From: Salinimicrobium profundisediminis
Lineage (GTDB): Bacteria > Bacteroidota > Bacteroidia > Flavobacteriales > Flavobacteriaceae
Assembly (NCBI RefSeq): GCF_026241755.1
Contig: NZ_JAPJDA010000002.1
Coordinates: 62,001-126,000 of the forward strand
Length of the DNA: 64,000 nt
Direction of reading: 5' to 3'
Below the pieces are notes generated by a model. That model was not told the origin of the DNA, made no database searches, and worked only from the letters and a program-made list of their open reading frames with translations. Both the position numbers and the translations under genes were made by a program. Shown piece after piece: positions 33,673 through 41,351 of the stretch. Within the stretch, counting starts at the first letter, position 1; every line of letters begins with the position of its first letter.

Positions 33673-34155
33673 TTAGTCAAAGTTTTGCGACGCCTTACCG
33701 GAACGGGTAGTGTAGTTGATTTTAAGAGCTTCAGCTTTTCTAAGCTCCATTTTTATATCAGATACAAGACCCATGTTGGTTTCGTGGTCAACTTTAAGCG
33801 CTGTTGTAAGGAAAGGAACAAGCTCCTCTCTCTTAGTTTCTCTTTCGGCATAAATGAACTGTTGAATATCAGTAACCTCTGCGAAGTTATCATTTAGCTG
33901 TATCCTGGCTTCGGTACCAAAATTTTGTTGAAACCTGGAACTCGGTTTACCTGCATAAATGTACATCACAAGATCTTTCTTATCAAGCTTTTCCACCTGG
34001 TCGGCATAAGGCAATGTGTTTTGCACTTTCAGCGTGGTCTCCCTCATTGTTGTAGCAACCATGAAGAAGAAAAGAAGCATAAATACGATATCAGGCAGAG
34101 CCGAAGTATTGATCGCGGGCAGTTCACTACCTTTTTTCTTATTGAATTTTGCCAT
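33673..34155 (-). CDS. ExbD/TolR-family protein (second copy)
   Basis: A 160-residue protein. The short N-terminus MAKFNKKKGSELPAINTSA is followed by the single membrane helix LPDIVFMLLFFFMVATTM, in which the Asp of LPDIVFML is the conserved proton-carrying residue. The periplasmic part (KVQNTLPYADQVEKLDKKDL onward) includes a longer than usual insertion and NMGLVSDIKMELRKAEALKI, the typical end of the family. ExbD/TolR with ExbB/TolQ converts the proton gradient into mechanical work on envelope partners. It lies 18 bases downstream of another ExbD gene. Confidence 0.92.
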   Translation of the reverse strand: MAKFNKKKGSELPAINTSALPDIVFMLLFFFMVATTMRETTLKVQNTLPYADQVEKLDKKDLVMYIYAGKPSSRFQQNFGTEARIQLNDNFAEVTDIQQFIYAERETKREELVPFLTTALKVDHETNMGLVSDIKMELRKAEALKINYTTRSGKASQNFD

Positions 34156-34173
34156 AGTTCTTAGTTTTCGCGA

Positions 34174-34782
34174 TTAATTTTTAGGATCGGCTTCAGAAAG
34201 TTTTTGAGGCCACATATCTTTAACTTCCTCAATTTGTTCCTTCAACCTATCTTTATTTCCGGTATAATTGACACTGTTGTAATCAGCTTCCATCTGAGTA
34301 AATGACTTGCCGTACAACCTTTGGGCGGTACGATCACGCAACTCGTTATATGCTCCTACCAGTTCGTTTTGAACTGCAATGTAAGTACCATATTCGGTTT
34401 GCCTGTCATTTACAAGCATAATTACTGCTTTGATAGGATTATCTGAAGAAGTAGGATCTCCGGAGCCCTGGCAATAGTCACATGCCTCGGGGCCTACCCC
34501 GCCACCATTGTCTAAAAAGGCAACAGCAGCTTCTCTAAGATCTTTAAGCTCCATGAGCTCATCTTCTACTAACAGATCATTATTTCGGTTTACAATTACC
34601 TTGAAAATGTTCTTTTCTTTGATAATTGGCGGTTCCACATTTTCATCCTGCATTGGAGGCAACTTTCTGCTGATACCGCTATCTGTCTCAATAGTTGTGG
34701 TCACCAGGAAGAAGATCAAAAGCAAGAAGGCGATGTCGGCCAATGAACCGGCATTAACTTCAGGTGTAGATCGTCTGGCCAT
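34174..34782 (-). CDS. ExbD/TolR-family protein (first copy)
   Basis: A 202-residue protein. The N-terminus MARRSTPEVNAGSLADIAFL leads into helix LADIAFLLLIFFLVTTTI with the conserved Asp. The periplasmic domain is longer than in standard ExbD (about 140 residues) and has two cysteines close together (EACDYCQGSGD), an unusual feature that could form a disulfide. The region IKAVIMLVNDRQTEYGTYIA matches the family. Two ExbD paralogues in tandem after ExbB are common in Bacteroidota. It forms part of the energy-transducing complex with the ExbB at 35246-36046. Confidence 0.92.
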   Translation of the reverse strand: MARRSTPEVNAGSLADIAFLLLIFFLVTTTIETDSGISRKLPPMQDENVEPPIIKEKNIFKVIVNRNNDLLVEDELMELKDLREAAVAFLDNGGGVGPEACDYCQGSGDPTSSDNPIKAVIMLVNDRQTEYGTYIAVQNELVGAYNELRDRTAQRLYGKSFTQMEADYNSVNYTGNKDRLKEQIEEVKDMWPQKLSEADPKN

Positions 34783-34789
34783 AGTTTCT

Positions 34790-35227
34790 TTAGTTTATAA
34801 GTTTTCTTACTCCCGAAAGTACCATTAGCAATACTGCAGCTCCGGCAAGGATGTAGAAGGTCACAAGACCTGCTCCTACCCAGTGGTCTGCACTTGCTGA
34901 AAGCATTGTTCCATCACTAAGAGTTTTCTCGGTACCATCTGTAAGTACATAGGCAATTGCCACTACGATAATAAAAGATCCGACTGCAATAAGGGTCCTT
35001 TTAATATCCCCTGAAAACAAACCTTTTATTACGAAGAACAAAACCAGCAGTACAATTATAGCAAACACAAGATATGCAACATATAAGAATGGAGATACCA
35101 CGCTTGCCTGTACATCGGCTGAATTTTCTATAGCATCATCACCAGCCATGAGCACTCTCCCCCAAAGGATGAGCCCAACCACTCCGATGACGAGCGCTAG
35201 ATATTTTAATATTTTATGTAAGGTCAT
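34790..35227 (-). CDS. Membrane protein between ExbB and ExbD, function unknown
   Basis: A 145-residue protein with four hydrophobic segments: LKYLALVIGVVGLILWGRVL, VSPFLYVAYLVFAIIVLLVL, TLIAVGSFIIVVAIAYVL and GLVTFYILAGAAVLLMVLSG. It lies 7 bases from the ExbD gene and 18 from the ExbB gene, so it is in the same operon. I know of this gene in flavobacterial ExbB-ExbD clusters but of no demonstrated function. It might be an accessory subunit of the motor. Confidence 0.8.
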   Translation of the reverse strand: MTLHKILKYLALVIGVVGLILWGRVLMAGDDAIENSADVQASVVSPFLYVAYLVFAIIVLLVLFFVIKGLFSGDIKRTLIAVGSFIIVVAIAYVLTDGTEKTLSDGTMLSASADHWVGAGLVTFYILAGAAVLLMVLSGVRKLIN

Positions 35228-35245
35228 AATTAAATCTTGGTATTA

Positions 35246-36046
35246 TTATACTCTTCTTTTATTCTTGTACTCTACAAGTATATCCATCAAAGTGATAGAA
35301 GCATCTTCCATATCGTTTACAATACGGTCAATCTTAGCAATGATGTAGTTGTAGAAGATTTGAAGAATAATAGCTACGATCAAACCAAATACTGTAGTAA
35401 GAAGTGCGATTTTAATACCACCTGCAACAAGTGAAGGCTGCATATCTCCCGCTGCTTCAATTCTATCGAAAGCTTCGATCATACCAATTACCGTACCCAT
35501 GAACCCAAGCATAGGAGCAAGAGCGATAAACAGAGATACCCATGATACGTTTTTCTCAAGAAGTCCCATTTGAACACCACCGTAAGCTACAACCGCTTTT
35601 TCAGCAGCTTCTGTACCTTCTTCGGCACGGTCAAGACCTTGATAGTAGATAGAAGCAACAGGACCTTTTGTGTTACGACAAACATCCTTAGCAGCTTCAA
35701 TACCACCTGTGTTTAGTGCATCCTCAACATCTTGCGCCAATTTTTTTGTATTGGTAGTAGCAAGGTTAAGGTATATAATTCTTTCAATTGCAATTGCCAG
35801 ACCTAAGATCAAACAAAGAAGTACAATTCCCATAAAGCCAGGTCCACCTTCAATGAAGCGCCTTTTCAGCTCCTGGTGAAATCCTACATCTTCGGTTTCT
35901 GCTTCTTCAGCAACAGCCTGATCTTCATCCTGAACAAAGTTCACCATGGTAGCCGGCAGGGCATTCACGTTATTTGTCGCATTCACATCTACGGCTCCGA
36001 ACACCATAATTGTAGCGATCACCAAAATTGAAAATAATCTTTTCAT
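35246..36046 (-). CDS. ExbB/TolQ/MotA-family proton channel
   Basis: A 266-residue protein with an N-terminal signal-like segment (LFSILVIATIMVFGAVDVNA) before the three-helix ExbB core. The first core helix is FMGIVLLCLILGLAIAIERI, the cytoplasmic loop contains EAAKDVCRNTKGPVASIYYQ, and the last two helices are VSWVSLFIALAPMLGFMGTV and IALLTTVFGLIVAIILQIFY; the pattern APMLGFMGTVIGMIEAF is the family signature. It opens the operon ExbB, membrane protein, ExbD, ExbD. Proton flow drives envelope functions such as TonB-dependent uptake or gliding. Confidence 0.94.
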   Translation of the reverse strand: MKRLFSILVIATIMVFGAVDVNATNNVNALPATMVNFVQDEDQAVAEEAETEDVGFHQELKRRFIEGGPGFMGIVLLCLILGLAIAIERIIYLNLATTNTKKLAQDVEDALNTGGIEAAKDVCRNTKGPVASIYYQGLDRAEEGTEAAEKAVVAYGGVQMGLLEKNVSWVSLFIALAPMLGFMGTVIGMIEAFDRIEAAGDMQPSLVAGGIKIALLTTVFGLIVAIILQIFYNYIIAKIDRIVNDMEDASITLMDILVEYKNKRRV

Positions 36047-36116
36047 TACTTTTTGTCTTAATTTAATTAGTTAACGGGTTAAAGATATAAATATTTATTC
36101 AAATAAAAATAACTAG

Positions 36117-36204
36117 CAGAGAGGAAGGGATTCGAACCCTCGATACCCTTGTGGGGTATACACACTTTCCAGGCGTGCGCCTTCGACCACTCGGCCACCT
36201 CTCT
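36117..36204 (-). tRNA. tRNA-Ser (anticodon GGA)
   Basis: Read on the minus strand the gene runs AGAGAGGTGGCCGAGTGGTC, anticodon arm GCCTGGAAAGTG with GGA, a long variable arm ACCCC/GGGGT as required for tRNA-Ser, T arm GAGGGTTCGAATCCC, and acceptor CCTCTCT with discriminator G. The acceptor stem pairs 7 of 7. The 3' CCA is not encoded (CTA follows). It reads UCC and UCU codons. Confidence 0.95.
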
Positions 36205-36300
36205 AGTAAAAATACAATCCAGTGCTTTTTTTAACTTTTTCTGAACAGTTCGCCAAATAACGAAAAAAAAGAGAAGCTGGTCAAGTAACAGCAGCAAAAA

Positions 36301-37329
36301 TTACGACATTTCCCCACGTAAAGATGTTTCAAAAATTGTTCTGAAAACTTTTGGGCTAAGTTCCTTTGCCAGGAGGTACATCATTTTAGTCACAGCAGCC
36401 TCAGTAGTAATGTCTTTACCCGACACTACGCCAATCTTTTTAAGCTGCGTACTGGTTTCATACTGTCCCATGGCCACACTGCCCCCAATACACTGCGTAA
36501 CATTAACAATGACCACCCCGCGGGAGATGGTATCTTTTAAAAGCTGAACAAACCAGTCTTGAGTAGGCGCATTTCCGCTACCATAAGTTTCCAGTATCAC
36601 CCCTTTCAAACCTTCTTTGGCCAATATGTGCTCCAGCAGGCTCCTGTTGATACCCGGAAATATCTTTATCAAGGCAATCTCATCGTTAAGCCCCTTGTGG
36701 AGTTTCATCTTTCGGCGGTTGTGCGGCTGCCATAGATAAGCATCGTTCACAGCCAAATGCACACCGGAATTTACCAGCGGCGGATAATTTGGGGAAGCAA
36801 AAGCCTGAAAGTGTTCTGCATTGATCTTCGAAGTACGGTTACCGCGGTAAAGCTTGTACTCAAAATAAAGACCTACCTCAGTAATGACCGGCTTACCGTT
36901 CTTCTGAAGCCCGGCAATTTGTATGCTGGTAATAAGATTTTCTTTAGCATCTGTCCGCAGGTCTCCAATAGGCAGTTGTGAACCGGTAAAAATCACGGGT
37001 TTAGACAAATTTTCAAACATAAAACTCAGGGCCGAGGCGCTGTAAGACATAGTATCACTGCCATGCAAAACCACAAACCCGTCATACATCTCAAATTTTT
37101 CCTCAATGATTTCAGCCATCTGCAGCCAGGAAGCCGGGTTCATGTTAGAAGAATCTATAGGACGTTCAAAACTTATGGTATCTATGTTATGTTCAAGAAG
37201 TTTTAATTCGGGGATATTTTGAAGCAGCTCACTAAAATTAAAGGCTTTAAGAGCTCCTGTCTCAAAATCCTTCACCATACCAATAGTTCCACCGGTGTAA
37301 ATAAGGAGAATATTAGCGCTGGTTTTCAT
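36301..37329 (-). CDS. ansA: Type I L-asparaginase (cytoplasmic)
   Basis: A 342-residue protein. The N-terminal catalytic signature ANILLIYTGGTIGMVKDFE contains the nucleophilic Thr of TGGTIG; the second triad region is GFVVLHGSDTMSYSASALSF (HGSDT), and PVIFTGSQLPIGDLRTDAKE is the conserved third part. It has no signal peptide, as expected of the cytoplasmic AnsA type, which deaminates asparagine to aspartate. Its start overlaps the end of the acyltransferase gene by 17 bases, so both are in one minus-strand transcript. Confidence 0.95.
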   Translation of the reverse strand: MKTSANILLIYTGGTIGMVKDFETGALKAFNFSELLQNIPELKLLEHNIDTISFERPIDSSNMNPASWLQMAEIIEEKFEMYDGFVVLHGSDTMSYSASALSFMFENLSKPVIFTGSQLPIGDLRTDAKENLITSIQIAGLQKNGKPVITEVGLYFEYKLYRGNRTSKINAEHFQAFASPNYPPLVNSGVHLAVNDAYLWQPHNRRKMKLHKGLNDEIALIKIFPGINRSLLEHILAKEGLKGVILETYGSGNAPTQDWFVQLLKDTISRGVVIVNVTQCIGGSVAMGQYETSTQLKKIGVVSGKDITTEAAVTKMMYLLAKELSPKVFRTIFETSLRGEMS

Positions 37330-38455
37330 GCTGATTCTTCTGATTTATTACCGGATTGGCATACATAAGGAGGTAACTGTTCACCTCAAGGGCGTTTTTA
37401 AAGTTGACCCGTCGGGTAAGACGCCTTTCAAATTGCCGTTTTTGCTTTGAAGTATAATTTTCCTGAAACATGCTGCTACCGTTCAAAAGGTCAAAGGCAA
37501 TATAATTGGCAGGCCACAGCTTGTAGTTCTGGTGCACGCGATAATCTATGCTGGCGGTTATCTTCTGAAGCTGCTCGTTCATTGAACCTGCTTTTGCTTC
37601 AATTTCACCCAGTGCCGCTGCACTAATAGGTTCCCCGGCCGAGATATGTATTCTTCCCTTATTCCCCAGAGCACCCTTCAGGATAGATTTAAAATCTTCG
37701 TTTGCCGATTTAATGTAGATCTGCTCCATTCTTTTTGCTAGAATTTCGGGCAGTTTAAGCACATCTGTAGGATCAAATTCATAAGAGATTGCCACAGGGA
37801 CTATCTTCAGTTTTGTAAAATATTCAGCAACAGAGTCATCTCCTTTAGCCATGGCCAGCATTTTCAACACTCCCTGCTGGGTATTATCATTTCCGTCTTT
37901 GGTTCTTCCCTCCCGCTGCGCCATCCATACCGAACGTTTATCTTCAAGCAGCAGCTTTCTTATATATTCTGAAAGCTTTTGAGAACTCTTCAGCATTTCT
38001 CTCGGACTAATTCCCCTTTTTACAAGAAAATTTCGATTGAGGCGTGAAAGGGCCAGTAAAAATGGCTTTTTTACGAGGTTATCACCAATGGCTGAAGCAG
38101 TCATTCGCAAATCACTCTCATATAACACACAGTTTAAGAGAGAAGTATCTAGAACGATATCGCGGTGGTTGGAAATATAAAGGTAAGATTCGTCTTTATC
38201 AAGGGAATCGAAGCCGGAGTAAGTTAGCCCTTCAGAACTTTTACTCAACACCTTTTGCACGGTGTGATAAATAATCCCGGTTTGAAAATCCCTGATGGAG
38301 TTGCACTGTACTACCTTCTCCTCTATTTTTTCATAAGCAACATTCGGAAAAGTAAAAGTTAATAGCCCTTTTATCATAGGATGCCTAACATAATCTTTTA
38401 GAGCATCCTGCACTTCGTCATCATTATAAAACCGAATATCGTCGTAATTTGTCAC
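37313..38455 (-). CDS. PlsC-like phospholipid/glycerolipid acyltransferase
   Basis: A 380-residue protein starting at GTG 38455 (MTNYDDIRFYNDDEVQDALK); a longer TTG start would overlap TatD and adds hydrophobic residues of no clear use. The acyltransferase motif is YISNHRDIVLDTSLL (H followed by acidic residues), with the second block NRNFLVKRG and the third SVWMAQREGRTKDGNDNTQ (the Glu-Gly-Arg motif). The C-terminus is basic (KQKRQFERRLTRRVNFKNAL). Members transfer acyl chains to lysophosphatidate or similar; the acceptor is not certain. It lies between TatD and asparaginase genes on the same strand. Confidence 0.8.
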   Translation of the reverse strand: MTNYDDIRFYNDDEVQDALKDYVRHPMIKGLLTFTFPNVAYEKIEEKVVQCNSIRDFQTGIIYHTVQKVLSKSSEGLTYSGFDSLDKDESYLYISNHRDIVLDTSLLNCVLYESDLRMTASAIGDNLVKKPFLLALSRLNRNFLVKRGISPREMLKSSQKLSEYIRKLLLEDKRSVWMAQREGRTKDGNDNTQQGVLKMLAMAKGDDSVAEYFTKLKIVPVAISYEFDPTDVLKLPEILAKRMEQIYIKSANEDFKSILKGALGNKGRIHISAGEPISAAALGEIEAKAGSMNEQLQKITASIDYRVHQNYKLWPANYIAFDLLNGSSMFQENYTSKQKRQFERRLTRRVNFKNALEVNSYLLMYANPVINQKNQHENQR

Positions 38456-38507
38456 TGTTTCATCATTAGAGTTAGCAAAAAAACAAAAATATAAGCACAA
38501 GTCTCTG

Positions 38508-39275
38508 CTATATCCCAAAAATCTCCCGGGAGTTACGGGTAGTAACTTCAGCTATTTCTTCGGGACTCGTGTTGTAAACCTCTGCCGCTTTTTTAAGTAC
38601 TTCAACAATATACAGACTTTCATTCCTTTTTCCTCTATAAGGCACCGGTGCCAGATATGGTGCATCGGTTTCCAGCACAATTTCACTAAGCGGAATTTCA
38701 CTTAAGAACCTGTCAATTTTGCCATTTTTGAAGGTTAATACCCCGCCTATACCCAGCTTCATATTGTAAGAAAGGGCTTTTTGGGCTTGCTCCAAGGTTC
38801 CGGTAAAGCAATGAAAGATACCAAAAAGGCCTTCTTCTTTTTCCTGTTCCAGGACTTCAAAAACTTCATCAAAAGCATCGCGGCAGTGAATAACTATCGG
38901 TAATTTATGCTTTTTAGCAAGCTGAATTTGATACCTGAAGGCTTCCTGCTGAATTTTCAGTGTAGATTTATCCCAATAAAGGTCAACACCGGTCTCGCCA
39001 ACGGCATAAAACTTCCTTTCCTCAAGTTGCTTTTCAACTATAGCCAATTCTTCCTTATAATTCTCCTTTACATGAGTGGGATGTAAACCGGCCATGAGAA
39101 AAATATGCTCCGGAAATGCCTTTTCCAGGGCGTACATATCCTGAATATATGTCGAATCTATTGCAGGAATAAAGAATCTGGTAATATTGGCTGCTATGGC
39201 TCTTTCAATCATTTCCTTACGGTCGTCATCAAAAGATTCACTGTAGAGGTGCGTATGTGTATCGGTAATTGTCAT
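38508..39275 (-). CDS. tatD: TatD-family metal-dependent hydrolase/DNase
   Basis: A 255-residue protein with all TatD metal motifs: ITDTHTHLYSESFDDDRKEM (HxH), YAVGETGVDLYWDKST (Glu), LPIVIHCRDAFDE (His), GIFHCFTGTLEQA (His) and VLETDAPYLAPVPYRGKRNE (Asp). The TIM-barrel family acts as a 3'-5' exonuclease/DNase and has been linked to DNA repair. It is first in a minus-strand group with the acyltransferase and asparaginase genes, 52 bases before the GTG start of the next one. Confidence 0.93.
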   Translation of the reverse strand: MTITDTHTHLYSESFDDDRKEMIERAIAANITRFFIPAIDSTYIQDMYALEKAFPEHIFLMAGLHPTHVKENYKEELAIVEKQLEERKFYAVGETGVDLYWDKSTLKIQQEAFRYQIQLAKKHKLPIVIHCRDAFDEVFEVLEQEKEEGLFGIFHCFTGTLEQAQKALSYNMKLGIGGVLTFKNGKIDRFLSEIPLSEIVLETDAPYLAPVPYRGKRNESLYIVEVLKKAAEVYNTSPEEIAEVTTRNSREIFGI

Positions 39276-39328
39276 AACGGCAAAATTAATTTATTTTATA
39301 CAGCTATCTTTGTCAAAAAAAGAAAAGA

Positions 39329-39766
39329 ATGGCATCTCTCAAGAAGTTACTCAAGGAAAAAGGATATAAAAAAATTCCACTTACCTATACCGCCACTCAG
39401 CATTTAGAATTAAAAGCGAAAATAAACCAGATAGAAGGGAATTTCATTCTTGACACAGGCGCATCAAGTACCTGTGTAGGCCTGGAAGCCGTTTCCCATT
39501 TTGAACTCCTGGCCGAAGACAGCGACATTAAAGCTGCCGGTGCGGGTGCCACCAATATGATGACCCAAATCGCCCAGAAGAATATCATTGAAATTAAAGG
39601 CTGGAAAAAAAAGAAGGTCGACCTGGTACTGTTCGATTTAAGACATGTAAATGATGCCCTGGTAAAACACAAAGCCGAAAAGGTACAGGGAATCATTGGA
39701 GCCGACATTCTAAAAAAAGGAAAAGCTATTATTGATTACAAATCAATGAACCTTTATCTCAAGTAA
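39329..39766 (+). CDS. Retropepsin-like aspartic protease (clan AA)
   Basis: A 145-residue protein with the aspartic-protease motif GNFILDTGASSTCVGLEAVS (D-T-G-A) near residue 42 and a hydrophobic-Gly motif VQGIIGADILKKGKAIIDY near residue 120. This single-domain size means it must dimerise to form an active site, as retroviral and bacterial retropepsin-like enzymes do. No signal peptide is present, so it is cytoplasmic. The substrate is unknown. It is divergent from tatD and stands alone. Confidence 0.82.
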   Translation: MASLKKLLKEKGYKKIPLTYTATQHLELKAKINQIEGNFILDTGASSTCVGLEAVSHFELLAEDSDIKAAGAGATNMMTQIAQKNIIEIKGWKKKKVDLVLFDLRHVNDALVKHKAEKVQGIIGADILKKGKAIIDYKSMNLYLK

Positions 39767-39844
39767 TTTAAAATTGGGGGATTCTCCCCATATGTGAGCG
39801 GTAGTGTTTTTTCTAACTTACAGTCACCAAAAAAATCTATCGCT

Positions 39845-39949
39845 ATGAATTTCTTCAACCTAAAGCACCTGCCGGTGTTTCCGGCTTTAATGGCAGCATT
39901 GATTATTTTTGTACTACTGCTCAACATCTACACCCTGTTGGCTTATTAG
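39845..39949 (+). CDS. Very small single-span membrane protein (34 residues)
   Basis: The frame starts MNFFNLKHLPVFPALMAALI and continues IFVLLLNIYTLLAY, a single membrane helix behind a short basic-polar head. It is preceded by an A-rich ATCGCT stretch without a strong ribosome-binding site and followed after ten bases by a clear terminator. The composition and the terminator placed right behind it support a real gene, but it is short. Confidence 0.45.
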   Translation: MNFFNLKHLPVFPALMAALIIFVLLLNIYTLLAY

Positions 39950-39959
39950 TACAAAAAAA

Positions 39960-39996
39960 GAAAGGCAATGATCCTGAAATCATTGCCTTTCTTTTT
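39960..39996. terminator. Bidirectional terminator before the 2-oxoglutarate dehydrogenase genes
   Basis: GAAAGGCAATGAT pairs with ATCATTGCCTTTC around CCTGAA, with A and T runs outside. It ends both the small plus-strand gene and the minus-strand E1-E2 operon. Confidence 0.9.
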
Positions 39997-40012
39997 TACT
40001 ATTTTAGAGACC

Positions 40013-41299
40013 CTAGAGCTCCAAAGCTCTTTTCACGTCGTTATCCATCAGCAGTTCTTCAGGATTTTCCAGAGCTTCTTTTACTGCCACAAGGAATCCT
40101 ACAGATTCTTTACCATCAATAATCCTGTGATCATACGAAAGGGCAACGTACATGATAGGACGAATTTCTACGTGACCGTCAATTGCCACCGGACGGTCTA
40201 CAATATTGTGCATCCCGAGAATTCCACTTTGTGGAGGATTGATAATTGGAGTTGAAAGCATAGACCCAAACACTCCACCGTTGGTAATGGTAAACGTTCC
40301 GCCGGTCATTTCATCTACAGTGATCTGCCCATCCCTCACCTTTATTGCAAGGCGTTTGATCTCAGCTTCCACAGCTCTAAAACTCATGTTTTCGACATTT
40401 CTCAACACCGGAACCATAAGACCTTTTGGGCCAGATACAGCAATACTGATATCTTTATAGTCGTACTTCACCTGGAAATCTCCATCAATCATTGAATTCA
40501 CTCCGGGGTAAAGATCAAGTGCGCGAACCACGGCAAGAGTAAAGAAAGACATAAAACCTAGGCTTACCCCATGCCTGTCTTTAAACTCATCTTTGTATTG
40601 TTTGCGAAGCGAGAAGATTGCAGACATATCTACTTCATTAAAAGTAGTAAGCATGGCGGTATCATTCTTAACCTCTACTAAACGTTCGGCTACACGGCGG
40701 CGCAGCATAGACATTTTCTTACGCTCTTCCCCGCGCTTACCATTCCCGGGAGTACCCATTGAAGGCTTGGCATTGGTCGCATCCTCTTTGGTGATCCTGC
40801 CGTCACGACCGGTTCCCTTCACAGACTTCGCGTCCATTCCTTTTTCATCGAGGATCTTTTTAGCAGCCGGCGAAGGACTACCTGTAGCATAAGTATCCTG
40901 CTTTTGGGCCGGTGTACTTGGTTTTGAAGACGATTCAGTTTTGGCTTCAGCCTTTTTATTGTCTTTCTTTGAAGATTCAAGTTCTTCTTCTTTAGCCGAA
41001 GACGCTTCCTTCTCTTCTTTTACCACTTCTTTAGAATCACTCTCTCCACCTCCGGGTTTTGGAGCATCGGTATCAATAAGGCAAACCACCTGCCCTACAG
41101 CTACAGCATCGCCTTCTTCTGCCTTAAGGGTAATGATCCCACTCGCTTCTGCCGGAAGTTCAAGGGTTGCCTTGTCACTATCTACTTCGGCAATTGCCTG
41201 ATCTTTTTCTACATAATCTCCGTCTGAAACCAGCCACTGTGCGATTTCAACTTCGGTAATTGATTCTCCCGGAGAAGGGACTTTCATTTCTAAAGCCAT
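40013..41299 (-). CDS. odhB: Dihydrolipoyl succinyltransferase, E2 of 2-oxoglutarate dehydrogenase
   Basis: A 428-residue protein starting at ATG 41299 ([14 protein letters not shown]) behind AAGAAGAAA; an upstream TTG is unlikely. It has one lipoyl domain with the modified Lys in [17 protein letters not shown], a 90-residue charged linker, a peripheral-subunit-binding domain ([20 protein letters not shown]), and the catalytic domain ending in [18 protein letters not shown] with the active His and Asp. It transfers succinyl groups to CoA in the TCA cycle. E1 lies 52 bases upstream on the same strand; the shared E3 is not in the window. Confidence 0.96.
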   Translation of the reverse strand: MALEMKVPSPGESITEVEIAQWLVSDGDYVEKDQAIAEVDSDKATLELPAEASGIITLKAEEGDAVAVGQVVCLIDTDAPKPGGGESDSKEVVKEEKEASSAKEEELESSKKDNKKAEAKTESSSKPSTPAQKQDTYATGSPSPAAKKILDEKGMDAKSVKGTGRDGRITKEDATNAKPSMGTPGNGKRGEERKKMSMLRRRVAERLVEVKNDTAMLTTFNEVDMSAIFSLRKQYKDEFKDRHGVSLGFMSFFTLAVVRALDLYPGVNSMIDGDFQVKYDYKDISIAVSGPKGLMVPVLRNVENMSFRAVEAEIKRLAIKVRDGQITVDEMTGGTFTITNGGVFGSMLSTPIINPPQSGILGMHNIVDRPVAIDGHVEIRPIMYVALSYDHRIIDGKESVGFLVAVKEALENPEELLMDNDVKRALEL

Positions 41300-41351
41300 G
41301 ATTTCTTCTTTTTTATTTTTATACGCCAACTACTGTTGGCAAATTTTCTAA

